From assembly GCF_000372725.1 (NCBI RefSeq), contig NW_005196981.1, positions 197,325 through 261,324 of the forward strand: a stretch of DNA of 64,000 bases, given 5' to 3'. Made by a program: the position numbers and the translations under genes. This document shows, piece by piece, positions 1-10,032 of the stretch. Positions within the stretch are counted from its first letter, which is position 1; the number at the start of each line of letters is the position of its first letter. The notes under the pieces were generated by a model, which did no database searches, had not been told where the DNA came from, and saw nothing but the letters and a program-made list of their open reading frames with translations. Source of the DNA: Emiliania huxleyi CCMP1516. Lineage: Eukaryota > Haptophyta > Isochrysidales > Noelaerhabdaceae.

Positions 1-84
1 GGGAGGGGGAGGGAGGGGAGGGGGAGGGAGGGGGAGGGGGAGGGAGGGGAGGGGGAGGGAGGGGAGGGGAAAGGGGGGAGGGGG
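1..84. repeat. G-rich purine tandem repeat
   Basis: Near-perfect reiteration of GGGGAGGGA-type units from the first base to about position 84. It is pure G/A on the plus strand with many runs of four or five G, so it could form G-quadruplex or triplex DNA. It lies at, or inside, the missing 3' end of the neighbouring minus-strand gene. Confidence 0.85.
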
Positions 85-1209
85 CAGCTCGGCGGGCGTG
101 GCGATCGCACGGCACGGCGCGCGGGCGGCGGCGAGGGCGAGGCGTGTGTGCATCCGCAGGGGCCGAGGACGCGCCTCGGTCATCACTCGCAGCGCGACCG
201 CCCGCTCGAACAGCGAGTCGAACCCCTCGCCCTCCTCCTCCGCCTCGCCCTCCTCCTCCTCGCCCTCCTCCTCCCCCTCGCCCTCCTCGCCCCCCTCGCC
301 CTCCTCCCCCTCCACCTCCTCCACCTCCCACAGCGGCGAGCCCGCCGCGAGCCCTTGCATGTCGTAGTACTCGCCATACTCCTCCTCGCTGCCCTCGAGC
401 GAGACGCGGCAGCCGCCCTTGGCCCGCATGTGAGCCTGCACCGCCTCAACCTACTCACTCGCAAACGGCGTGTAGCGACGCCGCTCACCCACCCGCCCCT
501 CCCGCCTGCGCCGCTCCCTCGCACTGAGTGGAAGGTCCGGTCCGACGCCAGCGCCACGTTGCCAATGTACACCTTTTGCTGCAGGTAGTGGACGAGGCCG
601 GCGACATCGGTGCAGTAGTCGAGGTAGGGCAGGTAGAAGCCGTGCTCGCGCGCCATGTGCGCCAGGTTCGCCTCGAGCGACTCCGACTTGTGCCGCGAGA
701 ACAGGTCGCAGCCGAGGTCGAACGCGGGCGCCTGCTTGAGCTTGTGCGAAAGGTAGTCCTCCTCGCCGAGCCCGCTCGTCGCGGCGTGCTGCGCCGCCTT
801 GGAGCGCGGGTTCCGCGCCTGCGCCTCGAGCTTCGCCTCCCGCCGCGCCTCGCGCGCCTCGCGCCGCTCCGCCGTGCTCAGCTTGCCGCCTCTCTGCTGC
901 GACGCCGCGGCGGCCGCCGCTTCGCGCACTCCGCGCGCCTCTCGCTCCTGCAAGGGGCGGGAGCTCGCGTGAGCAGAGCGGCACACACGACACGCGCCGG
1001 GCGGATGCAGCGGCCCGCGCCTCAAACTGCGCCCTCGTGAGCGGCGCCAGCCCGGCGACCTTTCGCTTCAGGTTGAAGCGATGCAGCTCCGTGTGGTAGT
1101 GCGCCTTCATCTCCGCCTCGGTGGCGAACGTCTCGCCAGGCGCCGTGTAGCAGCGGAACGCCTTGTCCTCTGTGACCTCCTCCATCGGCCGAGAGGGGCC
1201 GCGCAGCAT
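1..1209 (-). CDS. REI1/ZNF622-like cytoplasmic 60S ribosome-assembly factor (3' end outside window)
   Basis: Three exons are visible: 1209-994, 947-525 and 450 to the window edge, all in phase 0, with GT-AG introns of 46 and 74 bp. Exon 1 holds the first C2H2-type segment (FRCYTAPGETFATEAEMKAH then FNLKRKVAGL). Exon 2 has a charged linker and the conserved block HKSESLEANLAHMAREHGF followed by YLDYCTDVAGLVHYLQQKV. Exon 3 resumes at HSVEAVQAHMRAKGGCRV and EEEYGEYYDM, then a long acidic run. This order matches the REI1/Reh1/ZNF622 family, which in yeast releases Arx1/Alb1 from cytoplasmic pre-60S particles. The usual C-terminal end is not seen, so another intron or exon should lie beyond position 1. 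Start ATG at 1209 is the first in frame and sits just before the first zinc-finger block. Family assignment is from motif memory, strong. Confidence 0.88.
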
Positions 1210-1341
1210 CGCTGCGAATGCCGCGAGTGGGCACGCGGCAGGGCGGATGACTGCTCGATGCGGGCAAAAAGAATCTTACAAAAAGAAAAAAAGCATTAAT
1301 TCCCTTCATCCGGCCCGCCCCCATCCCTCCCTTATCATCCG

Positions 1342-1747
1342 TAGAGGCACGAGTGTTCGAAGAGAGAGTGGACCTGAGCAACAACATGACCTGTAGGCAA
1401 ATGATCGGAGTGGGAGTCAGAAACGTGGTCCTTGCGCGAGGGGAGCAGCTCGATAGACTCGAGGGGCCAGGATACGCCGCGAGGAGGACGGAGTTGCGCC
1501 GAAAGGCGAAAGAAGCCGCGAGAACAAGGGACCGGCAGGCGGCGGCGTCACAGGACGAGGCAGAAGGGAACGACGCGACAGAGGAGGAAATGACAAGGGA
1601 GAGAACGACGAGAGTGGGACGACCGCGAGGTGGCATGAAGGTTGCAGCGAGAATCGGAGAGAGACTGCGAAGAGAGATAGGAAGAGGCAGACTCCCTAGG
1701 GTGGGCGACGGCTAGCGCACCACACACCTCTCCTTAAAATCCCTGTG
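1342..1747 (+). repeat. Dispersed repeat R1, copy A, with conserved ORF
   Basis: First of four copies of a repeat that carries an open frame (1353-1715 here, 120 codons). The predicted product contains VRNVVLARG, LEGPxYAxRRAELRRKA, EAARxRDRQ, an acidic patch, then RGGMKVAARIG and PRVGDG. The DNA after the stop (about 1716-1747) matches the segment downstream of copy C and the tail-only copy near 5402. Homology starts abruptly at about 1342 and copies differ in 5' length while sharing a 3' end, which suits 5'-truncated copies of a non-LTR retrotransposon, but no reverse transcriptase is present in the window. Confidence 0.75.
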
Positions 1748-1958
1748 TGGGGCCAAACCTGATCGAAAACCTGATCGCGCGAAAAGCGCTCAAAACGCGC
1801 TCCCTGGGGTCGGACACACACCCCCTCACCCCCACGGGGCCCGAAACACACCATACTGTCACCCCGGTGACCCCCGGTGCCCGCGGGCACCGGATTTCTT
1901 CTTTTACCTCATTGGCCCGCAAGGACTCTGGACTCGGCGGACGGCGCGCGCGCTCGCC

Positions 1959-3143
1959 ATGTCCGCGCCGCTCGTTCTCGGCAAGAGGAAGGCCAAGAAC
2001 ACGTCGGCCGACAACGCGCGTCAGGGGGCGGCCTATCTGGAGGACATACTCCGCGGCCCGCCCTTCTGGACGACGCCGGGGGCTTGGGCGAAAAGAGTCG
2101 CTGAAGCGGCTGCAGCGAGCGGCAATAACGGGTGGGAGAACCTGACCGTCCGGGCCGAGATCGAGAAGGTGATGGTCGCGTTCACCGAGCGCGGGCACAT
2201 CGCGCCGGCGGACGCCGCCATCACGCGCTTCTGCGAGTCGCAGCTGGCAGCTCTCAGGGTCGGCTTTACCGCGCTGCTGAAGCCACGCTTCAGCGGGACG
2301 AAGCCGGTCAAGGGCTACTTCTATGTTGGTACGTTTGAGGCTCTTCGCACTGCGGTCGCGGTGAACATGAACGAGGGCAAGAAGGCGCGAGGCGTGGGCC
2401 ACGTCTCGAACCGGCTGCAGCGCTTCACTTCTGCCGACATTGCCGCCTGGGCGGGCATGGCGCGCGCGGACGTGGAGCGCAACAACCCGTACGGCGCGTA
2501 CACCGTGTGGATCGACGTGCTGGTCTCGCAGCACGGCAACCGCTCGCACCAGTGGGATGGCGCGTGCTGGGGGCAGCTCGATTGCAAGCCGGTTGGCGGC
2601 GGACCTGGGAGCAAGCCTACCTTCTCCACTGGCCACCGCCTGTACGAGCTGCGCATCAACACGGAGCGCAAGGCCGCGCAGACGCAGAACTGCGAGGCGC
2701 TCCTTTTGCTGATCTCGCACAAGAACCCGGAGCTCTGCGCGATCAGGGCGATCGGCGAGAAGGAGCTCTACCTGCGAGTGTCCGAGCCTGCCGGCCTGGC
2801 AAAGCCGACGTGCAAGCTTGCGGACTGGCTGACTCCGCAGGGCTCCTTCCGGCCCGCCTCCGTCACGCCGCTCCGCGCGTCGCAGTACTGCGAGACGAGC
2901 ACGATCAGCGGCCACGGCACGGCGCTCAAGGAGTACGCCAACCAGGCGGGTCTCGATCCCATTGGCGGCCCCGTCTTTGCCATGCGCAACTTCGTTGTTC
3001 AGGCCACCGGCGGCGACGCGTCAGTCGAGGCGGAGGCTGAGCGACCCAATTCGAATTGGCTTGCCAGAAAGGCGAGTCGTCGATCGAGTCGATGGCCGCA
3101 GTCTCGGCCGCAGTCTGGTTGCTGTACGTTTCACGATTGTTGA
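1959..3143 (+). CDS. Hypothetical protein, 394 aa, probably 3'-truncated
   Basis: Long open frame starting MSAPLVLGKRKAKN, with a globular-looking body of mixed composition (for example GYFYVGTFEALRTAVAVNMN, NPYGAYTVWIDVLVSQHGN, LLLLISHKNPELCAIRAIGE). I do not recognise the family. No signal peptide or membrane span is evident. The last ~40 residues turn into arginine/serine-rich noise exactly where the sequence enters a DUF285-type fragment on the other strand, so the natural 3' end was probably lost at about 3040, next to a 14-bp palindrome (CCAATTCGAATTGG). It may derive from a mobile element or a host gene broken by rearrangement. A spaced HR/GH pattern recalls tyrosine recombinases, but too weakly to claim. 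Confidence 0.5.
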   Translation: MSAPLVLGKRKAKNTSADNARQGAAYLEDILRGPPFWTTPGAWAKRVAEAAAASGNNGWENLTVRAEIEKVMVAFTERGHIAPADAAITRFCESQLAALRVGFTALLKPRFSGTKPVKGYFYVGTFEALRTAVAVNMNEGKKARGVGHVSNRLQRFTSADIAAWAGMARADVERNNPYGAYTVWIDVLVSQHGNRSHQWDGACWGQLDCKPVGGGPGSKPTFSTGHRLYELRINTERKAAQTQNCEALLLLISHKNPELCAIRAIGEKELYLRVSEPAGLAKPTCKLADWLTPQGSFRPASVTPLRASQYCETSTISGHGTALKEYANQAGLDPIGGPVFAMRNFVVQATGGDASVEAEAERPNSNWLARKASRRSSRWPQSRPQSGCCTFHDC

Positions 3144-3159
3144 AGTACGCGCCACCTTG

Positions 3160-3612
3160 GAACATATGAGTGCCCGAATCGGGTCCAACGCTCCCCCTGG
3201 AGAATCTCCCCAATCACCAAAGCTCACGACTGATGCGGGGTTCCACCTCTCAGCAATCGACGGAGAAGTGTCTGCGCCCAATATGTTCCTGAAGCTCGAG
3301 GTGTGCCTGAACAGTGCTGTCATGTTCGTAACCGTCGAGACGTCCCAGTATGACATGCCTCCGTTGTAGTGCATCGGCCCATCAGGCCCGACGTGGTATA
3401 CTGTATTACCATCCTCGTCCACACTGGTGGTGACGGCCGTAGCAAACATGTATTGCATCTCTAGCAGGCCTGGCACGGTTCCGAGGCTAGTGGTAGTGCC
3501 AGTGTAGTTGCCCCAGGGATTAATATCCCTATTAAACGCCAGAGCGTTATGGAACATATATGCCATGCTCGTACTGGCAATTCTCTCAAAGGGCGGAGAG
3601 TCCTTGAAGACC
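3160..3612 (-). pseudogene. BspA-like / DUF285 surface-protein fragment
   Basis: The minus strand reads FERIASTSMAYMFHNA, NRDINPWG, LLEMQYMFATA and SYWDVSTVTNMTALFRHTSS. These are typical of the DUF285/BspA-like repeat (W-DVSxVTNMxxMFxxAxxFNxDI), found in many algal and bacterial surface proteins. Only about two repeats remain. The upstream side runs into unrelated sequence at about 3612, and the downstream side breaks into R-rich, unrelated frame after about 3160. No start, signal peptide or natural stop is associated, so I call it a gene fragment. Confidence 0.7.
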
Positions 3613-3708
3613 GAGCGCCGCGAGCGCCGCCATCGAAATAATGCAGTGGATCAGTCATCCTCCCAACGTCGCCCAGAAAGTCTTTCTAACCCTGTATTTG
3701 TACTGGGC

Positions 3709-4113
3709 ATGGCGCGCTGGGCTGACTGCGTCGAGTCCGACCCAGAGGAGCCCCCTCCCGCGCCGAGGACCACGTCGAACAACCGCTACATGAAGTGGCT
3801 GCAAGACAACCCGTGCACGCAGAAGTACCTCGCCTGCCTGCGCCGCGAGAACGAGCTCACGCGCCTCGAGAAGGCCGAGGCGCAATCCTGGCGCGAGTTC
3901 GAGCAGCCGTGGCTGCAGCAGACGGGGCGCCGGAGGAGCACCTCGATGCGCAAGTATGACGCACGGCGCAGGCTCGAGTTCCCAGACTACCCAGAGAAGG
4001 TCGCCTGCAACGAGATCATCGACCACGCTATGGAGATTGCGTCGTATGACTTGGCGGCAAATGATCGCAGTGGGCGTCAGAAGAATCGTCCTTGCGCGAG
4101 GAGAGCTCGATAA
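3709..4113 (+). CDS. Hypothetical ORF truncated by repeat R1 (copy B)
   Basis: ATG at 3709 opens MARWADCVESDPEEPPPAPR, followed by a charged helical stretch (NNRYMKWLQDNPCTQKYLA, LRRENELTRLEKAEAQSWRE) and FPDYPEKVACNEIIDHAMEI. The frame runs into the R1 copy at about 4047 and ends in R1-derived residues at 4113, so the natural C-terminus is absent. The family is not recognised. It could be an upstream segment of the same mobile element that carries the R1 ORF, since it lies directly 5' of it in the same orientation, or a host gene hit by the insertion. Confidence 0.4.
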   Translation: MARWADCVESDPEEPPPAPRTTSNNRYMKWLQDNPCTQKYLACLRRENELTRLEKAEAQSWREFEQPWLQQTGRRRSTSMRKYDARRRLEFPDYPEKVACNEIIDHAMEIASYDLAANDRSGRQKNRPCARRAR

Positions 4114-4357
4114 ACTCGAGGGGCCAAAATATGCCGCGACGAGGGCAGAGTTGCGCCGAAAGGCGGGAGAAGCCGCGAGAGCAAGGGATCGGCAGGCGGC
4201 GGCGGCGTCGCAGGACGAGGCAGATGAGAGCGACGCGACAGAGGAGGAAGCGACAGGAGGGAGAACGACGAGAGTGGGACGACCGCGAGGTGGCATGAAG
4301 GTTGCAGCGAGAATCGGCGAGGGAAGACTGCGAAGGGAGATAGAGCTGATGATGTGC
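4047..4357 (+). repeat. Dispersed repeat R1, copy B
   Basis: Second R1 copy. Its ORF frame (ending at 4369) reads MIAVGVRRIVLARGELDKLE, then ELRRKAGEAARARDRQ and RGGMKVAARIGEGRLRREIE. It is shorter at the 5' side than copies A and C and lacks the PRVGDG end and 3' tail, switching at about 4345-4357 into the TGTAGAG repeat. The reading frame stays open although many bases differ from copies A and C. Confidence 0.75.
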
Positions 4358-4562
4358 ATGTGCATGTAGAGTTTGCTGCAGAGATTTCACGTTGTAGAGC
4401 GCCTCTACATCGCTCTACAACGGAGGCACATCGTCACGCGGCGGAGATGTAGAGCTCTACAGCTTACAGCTCTACAGCGCTCTCCAGCACTACAGCTCTA
4501 CAGCTCTACAGGCGACAGCGCTCTACACTCAAACACTCTATCTACATCCTCTACATCTGTCT
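4358..4562 (+). repeat. TGTAGAG/CTCTACA palindromic-word repeat (solo, degenerate end of the 17979-18859 element)
   Basis: About 200 bp built from GTAGAG and CTCTAC words. It shares long stretches (for example TTTCACGTTGTAGAGCGCC and CATCGTCACGCG) with the right terminal repeat of the element at 17979-18859. Only one end is present and it is more diverged, so it reads as a solo or half-deleted copy. Confidence 0.75.
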
Positions 4563-4712
4563 GTCATCGCAACCCCAAAGAACAGAAAAGAACCAAAAGA
4601 TGCATGGCAGAGCTCAAATCAAAAAGCAAAACACACATGTAAACAACACATGCATGTGCATGTGAAAAAGCGGAAAACCCGAGCTCGGAAAACCCGACCT
4701 CCCTTGGTGCCC

Positions 4713-4754
4713 GCCGGAACGCGCCCATTTTCAGCCGGAACGCGCCCATTTTCA
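4713..4754 (+). promoter_or_regulatory. 21-bp tandem duplication just upstream of a start codon
   Basis: The 21-base unit beginning GCCGGAACGCGCCCATTTTC occurs twice head to tail, ending about 16 bp before the ATG at 4771. The GCGCCCATTTTC core resembles an E2F-type site only loosely. A promoter or 5'UTR role is inferred from position. Confidence 0.4.
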
Positions 4755-4770
4755 GCCCAAACAGGGTTCC

Positions 4771-5388
4771 ATGATGCGCGTCATCGCCTGCCTTCTCCTT
4801 CCGGGCCTTGCGCTCGGAGGCCACTGCTCGAGGAGCACCGTGCCAGGCTACTGCTGCTCCATCGGCTGCGACACGGCGATTGATCTGACGCTTTACGGCA
4901 TGTCGCCAGCCACGTGTTCCGCGGGCGACGCAACTCTCGCCGACATCTTTGCAGTCGCGCAGGCCGATGGCTGCGGCCCGCTGACGGAGGGGAGCTGCGC
5001 ATGGGATGCAAGCGCAGATGCGAAGTGCATCAGCCAGGGCCTTTGCCCGGCCGCGGTACCACCAGCCACAGTTGGGTGCCTTCCGGGCGTCCTGGCGGGC
5101 GCATCACCGTCGCCACCCATCTCGCCTCCTCCGCACAGGCCGCCGCCCTCGCCGCCCCCCCCCTCGCCGCCGCCCCCCTCGCCGCCCCCCCCCTCGCCGC
5201 CGCCGCCGTCGTCAGACAACCTTGGGCTGCGCCTCGGGCTCGGGCTCGGGCTCGGCCTCGGCCTGCCCCTCGCCGCCCTCCTCCTCTGCTGCTGCATTTA
5301 CGCGCTCCGAAAAAGGCGGTCAACGACCAGCCGCCCGGGGGTCCGCTCTGCATTGCCCCAGGCGGTGGACAGCAAGCCGGCGCCGTAA
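4771..5388 (+). CDS. Secreted type I membrane protein with Cys-rich head and proline-rich hinge
   Basis: The 205-residue product starts with a clear signal peptide (MMRVIACLLLPGLALGG). Residues ~18-100 form a small Cys-rich ectodomain (about ten Cys, including GYCCSIGCD and CSAGDATLADIF). Residues ~108-145 are an SPPPP-repeat hinge of the pherophorin/extensin type, expected to be O-glycosylated. A Leu/Gly-rich transmembrane helix (LGLGLPLAALLLCCCIYAL) and a basic tail (RKRRS) follow, giving type I topology with a short cytosolic end. The function of the Cys domain is not recognised; a cell-surface role is inferred. An R1 tail fragment follows 14 bp after the stop. Confidence 0.75.
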   Translation: MMRVIACLLLPGLALGGHCSRSTVPGYCCSIGCDTAIDLTLYGMSPATCSAGDATLADIFAVAQADGCGPLTEGSCAWDASADAKCISQGLCPAAVPPATVGCLPGVLAGASPSPPISPPPHRPPPSPPPPSPPPPSPPPPSPPPPSSDNLGLRLGLGLGLGLGLPLAALLLCCCIYALRKRRSTTSRPGVRSALPQAVDSKPAP

Positions 5389-5401
5389 GAGGCAGACGAC
5401 C

Positions 5402-5517
5402 AAGGGTTAGGGTGGGCGACGGCTAGCACCACACTCCTCTCCTTAAAATCCCTGTGTGGTGGCGGCGTGCCGTCCTCCCATCCCTCCCTTGGGTTGTCTG
5501 TTTTCTTTCTTTCTTTC
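5402..5517 (+). repeat. R1 3'-tail fragment
   Basis: Tail-only copy of R1: the end of the ORF (GGGTGGGCGACGGCTAGCAC), then CTTAAAATCCCTGTGTGGTG, CCATCCCTCCC and a TTTCTTTCTTTC pyrimidine tail. It aligns base for base with 57195-57300 over most of its length. It supports a fixed 3' end with a pyrimidine tail for this repeat family. Confidence 0.8.
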
Positions 5518-5688
5518 TTATACGCCACAATTCCGGTGCCACAGTGAAGTGCGAAAAAGAAAATTCGCACCCCAACTCCAAGTGTCCGCTACTCGACGGT
5601 AATCTCCCTAGTAATCTCCACGAGACTCCACGCCGTATCAGCCAGAACCCAGATCACCCCAGGAGCCCCTTGCGGCTTGCGGAGTAGG

Positions 5689-5814
<126 letters not shown>

Positions 5815-5969
5815 TCGTTTTAGCAACCCCTTGAGATCGAGACAAATGCCTACATGTATACACGGCCCTAGACCCACAGAGACGAGAGACGCCGACGCGC
5901 GATGGCCGATGAAGGATCACCACCGTCATCCGTGGCCGCGCGCGCCGATCACGGAGCAGACATCCGTGA

Positions 5970-6611
5970 TCAGAGCTCATCGTGCGAGGGCAGCTCCTCC
6001 TCCTCCTCCGAGGCGGCCGGCCGCGCCTGCGGCTTTGGCGTCGGCTTCGCGCCGCCCGCGCCGCCCATCCCGCCGCCCATCCCGCCGCCGCCCATCCCGC
6101 CCGGCATGCCGCCGCCCATGCCGCCGCCCATCATGCCCGCGATGCTCCTGAAGAAGGCGTTGGCCTCCGTCTTGGAGACAAAGCCGTCGCCGTCGACGTC
6201 CATGGAAGCAAACGCGTTGTCCGTCTCCTCCTTGCCCTTGGCCCCGCCGCCGCCCGCCTGCTGTGCCATCGCCATGAGCTCCTCCTTTGACAGCTTCCCA
6301 TCCTTGTCCTTGTCGAGCATGGGGAAGAGCATCTCCCCCATCGCGTCGCCAGATGGCATGCCGCCGGCGCCCGGTGCGGGCTTCTTCTTCTTCTTCTCGG
6401 GATGCTTGGCCTCGTACTTGGTGATGGCGTCGTGCTCCGTCGCCAGCGCGCGGAGAGCCTCCTTGTCCGCGCCCGCAGGCACGTCAATGTCGAGGTCGGC
6501 CAGGATCTCCTTCAGCTGCCGGGCGGTCTTCATCCGAACCGCCTTGGCATCAGCGGCCGAGGCGGCGGCGGCGGCCAGCGTGGCGACGACCAGCGTCAAA
6601 GCGGTCCGCAT
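5970..6611 (-). CDS. ER-lumen EF-hand calcium-binding protein with HDEL retention signal
   Basis: The 213-residue protein starts at 6611 with a signal peptide (MRTALTLVVATLAAAAASA). Residues ~27-60 (MKTARQLKEILADLDIDVPA) resemble the SAP/ARMET-like helical module seen in some ER proteins. Two EF-hands follow: a DKDKDGKLSKEEL loop and a DVDGDGFVSKTE loop, both with canonical Asp/Glu ligands. A Met/Gly repeat region (GGGMGGGMPGG) precedes an acidic end, and the last four residues are HDEL, the classical ER-retrieval signal. Hence it is a soluble ER calcium-binding or chaperone-like protein. The longer upstream frame (to 6938) is ignored because the signal peptide begins at this Met. Confidence 0.85.
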   Translation of the reverse strand: MRTALTLVVATLAAAAASAADAKAVRMKTARQLKEILADLDIDVPAGADKEALRALATEHDAITKYEAKHPEKKKKKPAPGAGGMPSGDAMGEMLFPMLDKDKDGKLSKEELMAMAQQAGGGGAKGKEETDNAFASMDVDGDGFVSKTEANAFFRSIAGMMGGGMGGGMPGGMGGGGMGGGMGGAGGAKPTPKPQARPAASEEEEELPSHDEL

Positions 6612-8134
6612 ACTTATCGAGCGAGCTACGGGTGGTGGTGGCCGTCGGTGGGTGGCCGTCGGTGGATGGCAGTCGGCTCCAGCTCCTCGCCCGAGCCGAG
6701 CGAGTTGACGTGGAAGCGCGCGGAGTTGCGATTTTTGCGATTTTGCGTTTTTCTTAGGACTAGAGTTAGGCCCTTGAAGGGGCCCGCCCCCAATGGGGGC
6801 GGGGTTGAATGGGCTAGCGCTGGCGTGGCGTTGACATGAGCACGAAGTTGCTAATGTGGGGTAGACGAACAAAAAGTAGGGTTGAATTCGTCCACGTAAG
6901 GCTTGGGGAGTGCTTGGGGTGGCCTCAGGCATCCCCAATGGAGTCGCAGCGGTGCCCCCCCCCCCCCCCCCCCCAAGCAGCTTTTAGCGATTGTCGAACC
7001 TCGAAGCCTGTTCGTTTTTGAACATTGAAGAAAGGCACACCGGTACTATCGGGCCACCGGTGTCGGGTCACCAGTACTAAACAAAAATTCGACACTTTGG
7101 TGAGAGCATGCAGTATTGTGGCATATCATGTCACATAAGGTCAAGCTTGACCGCAGAAGCATCAAGAAGCGGATACTCCAGCTCGACTGTGCCGGCAACG
7201 CTGCCTCCTCACGCCGGCCGGCTGCCAGCAGCCGTCGCGGCCCGTGGCGTGCACCAGAGAGGGAGAGAGATCGAGTCCGCGTGGCTCAGGCCGGCCAGAA
7301 GGTGTGTGGCGACGGCACCGTGGCAGGAGTGCGGAGAAGAGCTTGCCGAACGCGAGCAGCGGAAGGCCGAAGTGTGCCAGCGCAAGAGCCTCGCGAACGG
7401 GTGCAGAAGGAGCTCGCCGTGACACGATGCCGGGCGGTGGTGGTGCTCTGGCGGCTGTGCACAGTGGGAAACGTCAGGCTGCAACAGGGCAGCACGATGG
7501 TCGTGCCCCGCTGCAGCCTGGCCTGACATGCACAGGGCGAACAGAGACGGGACTATCGCCTGGCGCTCGTCTGGGCAAATTTTGACCGCCGCCCGGCTCG
7601 CAACGAGCACGCAGCGACAAAATGATGACCGTGTCGAAGTTGAGGCTGGTCGAGAGGAAGAGGCTGCCGTGCGAGCCGGCAACTGGCTGGCTCGGCGTGG
7701 ACAGCCGGCGGCGACTTTTTGCCGAAGAGCGTGCCTGCCGAAGAGCGAGTCTGACTCAAAGTGCACGGAGTGGGCGCCGCCGACCGTCGGGAGGAGTCCG
7801 ATGGGTGCCAGGACGATCCAGAGAGCGATGAAGGCGCAAATTGCGCCGCCGAAACCGGCGGTAGAGGCCAGGCAGTGCGCGTGGGCCGGTCGGGCCACGT
7901 CCCGGGGCGAGCGATCGAGGGCCGCGGGGCTCGCCCCGTCGGCCGAGCGGTGCGAACGGCCGGTCGCCCGCTTCGGGTTGGACCCGCCGGGCGGTCCGGC
8001 GGCGGATTGCATGGCCGGGCGGGCCTCCGGGAGGCAGGCGGGGCCGTGACAGGGGCAGGGCAGAAATTCCATTCGGAGAGCGTGTAGCGCGACCCGTCTG
8101 CTACTTTCAATGATAGGGATCATCAGTCCCCACA
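6612..8134. other. No supported gene; poly-C run and overlapping spurious frames
   Basis: The stretch holds a short C run (about 6955-6974) and GC-rich sequence with overlapping open frames on both strands. One minus-strand frame includes a hydrophobic stretch near 7780-7870 (GAICAFIALWIVLAPIGLLP), but it lacks a recognisable domain and runs into repeat at its start, so I do not call it. The first ~200 bases upstream of 6611 are the likely promoter of the ER EF-hand gene. Confidence 0.5.
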
Positions 8135-9228
8135 GAGAATACTGACAATAAGGTTCACAGCTGAAATGTGGAATATAAGCCAATATATCGCAGTATACGG
8201 TCCGGATATATTGGAGAATATTGGGATATATTGGCTTATATTGCGATATATTTGCCCTGTTGATACGTCTCCAGTATATTCCAATATATTCCAATATATG
8301 CCGGAGCTAATCCCGGGGCGAAACAAGAGTATATTGGAGTATATTGGAGTATACTGCGATATATTGTGCACCATAGTACGCCTGGGATATACAGCAATGT
8401 ATCCCAATATACTCCAGTATATCCCAGTATTCAGCAGTATTCAGCAGTATTCAGCAGTATTCAGCAGTATTCAGCAGTATTCAGCAGTATTCGCTCGGCT
8501 GGATTTTGGAGATCCGGTGCAGCAGTGCTGCCGCAAACGGGTGCGCAGGGGCACGATGGGGCCAGAGGTCGCCTCCGAGCGCCAGATCGATGGCTCATCG
8601 TCCGACGGCTCGATGGAGGAAGGCCCTATGCTCAGACTGACCGCGAGCGTCTGCGTCCTGAGTGCAAAATGGGATCGCGGCGGCGGTTGCGATGGCGGAT
8701 GTCAAGTCGAATCGATGCTCTTAGCAGTGCCAGTGGGTGCCACGCGAGCACGACAAACGTCGGCATAGCCGAGCCAACGCATCTTGGTTGGCCTCCCGCG
8801 TAGTTCACGAAGCGGAGCAACGGCCTCGGAATTGCTGCAATCGTGCAGGGGCGGCGTGCCACTACGTCGGGTGGCGGCGCCCCGTCAGCATCAAGCTCGT
8901 GCGACACGCGCGCCCCACGCGGTGGGGCGCGCATGTCCCCTGTCTACCCTGAGCGCCTGCCTCTCGACATCAACGTCTCAACCTTCTGGCTCCGCGTGCA
9001 CAGCGAAGATCGTGCCACCCACCGGGTGGCACGGCGGATTGAGTAGGTGGCACTGCGAGGTATATGCTCCGACTTCGAGCCAGAGGCACGGCAACTGTCT
9101 GAGACCGACAGATAGAAGGGCTGCGCGGGCGCGCCCGCAACGGAGCGGAGAGTACATTGTATACGGAGGGAAGAAAAACTCCGTGGCTCTCCTGCTCCTG
9201 ACAAGGGACACGACAGGCTCGCAGCGCG

Positions 9229-9654
9229 GTGCACGGTGGACTCCCAACTCCACTGGTGGTCTCCGGGCGAGTATTTTGCTTTTCCCCCTTCTTTTCTGCC
9301 CGCCGTCAATTCTCGATATGTGTATATGAGCGTCGCCGCTCGAGCGTTCGCCGTCGAGGTGTGGTGACAGAGTGGCACCGCGGGCAGACAAACGTCTTCT
9401 TTCCTGGAGAGACCAGATTTACTAAGTGCACGGTCCTCTGCCGCGTGGGCGGCCGTGGGAGGGTGTGCGTTGTGCCCGAGTTTGAGGATGCCCTCGCCGG
9501 AGAGCTCATGGACGCGGGCATGCAGCATGACTTCACGCAAGCCGTCGCCTTCAAAATACGGCAGAGGCGCGTGCTACTAACGGATGCCGTGCCGGATGAC
9601 ATTGCTGCGCGCGTCTGCCAGGCTGCATGGACATGGCGGGCTGCAGCCCAGTAA
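9229..9654 (+). CDS. Weak ORF inside the 8135-10678 element
   Basis: The second half of this frame reads like protein (TKCTVLCRVGGRGRVCVVPE, FEDALAGELMDAGMQHDFTQ, RQRRVLLTDAVPDDIAARVC), while the first half does not. No family is recognised. If real, it could be an internal exon of the element or of a host gene. Codon and similarity evidence are lacking. Confidence 0.2.
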   Translation: MHGGLPTPLVVSGRVFCFSPFFSARRQFSICVYERRRSSVRRRGVVTEWHRGQTNVFFPGETRFTKCTVLCRVGGRGRVCVVPEFEDALAGELMDAGMQHDFTQAVAFKIRQRRVLLTDAVPDDIAARVCQAAWTWRAAAQ

Positions 9655-10032
9655 CCGGACGGCATTCTCCGCTACAGACCTACTCTCATCAGGCAGAGCA
9701 AGAGGCGTGTCGTCGGGAATGATCGACGTAGATCTCTTGGCAACCGTACACCAGGGCCTTCTGCTTACCCGCTAGGTGCCCCAGCCAGCCCGCTGCCGCC
9801 GTTTTGCATCGCCGAGCGTGCGGATCCTGCGATGCACTTTTCCGTGGGTCAGCCATCTGTGCGAATGCGAGAGCGCGCCGGTGCAGCCTGCTGGCGGCAT
9901 GCAATAGAGTCCAGGTGGACACCCCACGCTGCGCACCCGCGAGGACACTGTCATGGTTTTGCACATGCTGTGTGTGGTGACTGGTGTGCGAGCCGCGCTG
10001 GACATCAGATAGCTCTTATTCACGACCTGCAG

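Noticed and set aside
1749..1905. Possible stem-loop riboswitch in the CCCCGGTGACCCCCGG region
   Set aside because: Short GC-rich inverted words only; no recognised riboswitch core.
6402..6839. Plus-strand frame over the EF-hand gene
   Set aside because: Antisense shadow of a well-supported minus-strand CDS.
7209..8294. 361-codon minus-strand frame
   Set aside because: It begins in the AT-rich palindromic repeat, has low-complexity Ala/Ser/Arg composition and only one hydrophobic stretch, with no domain.
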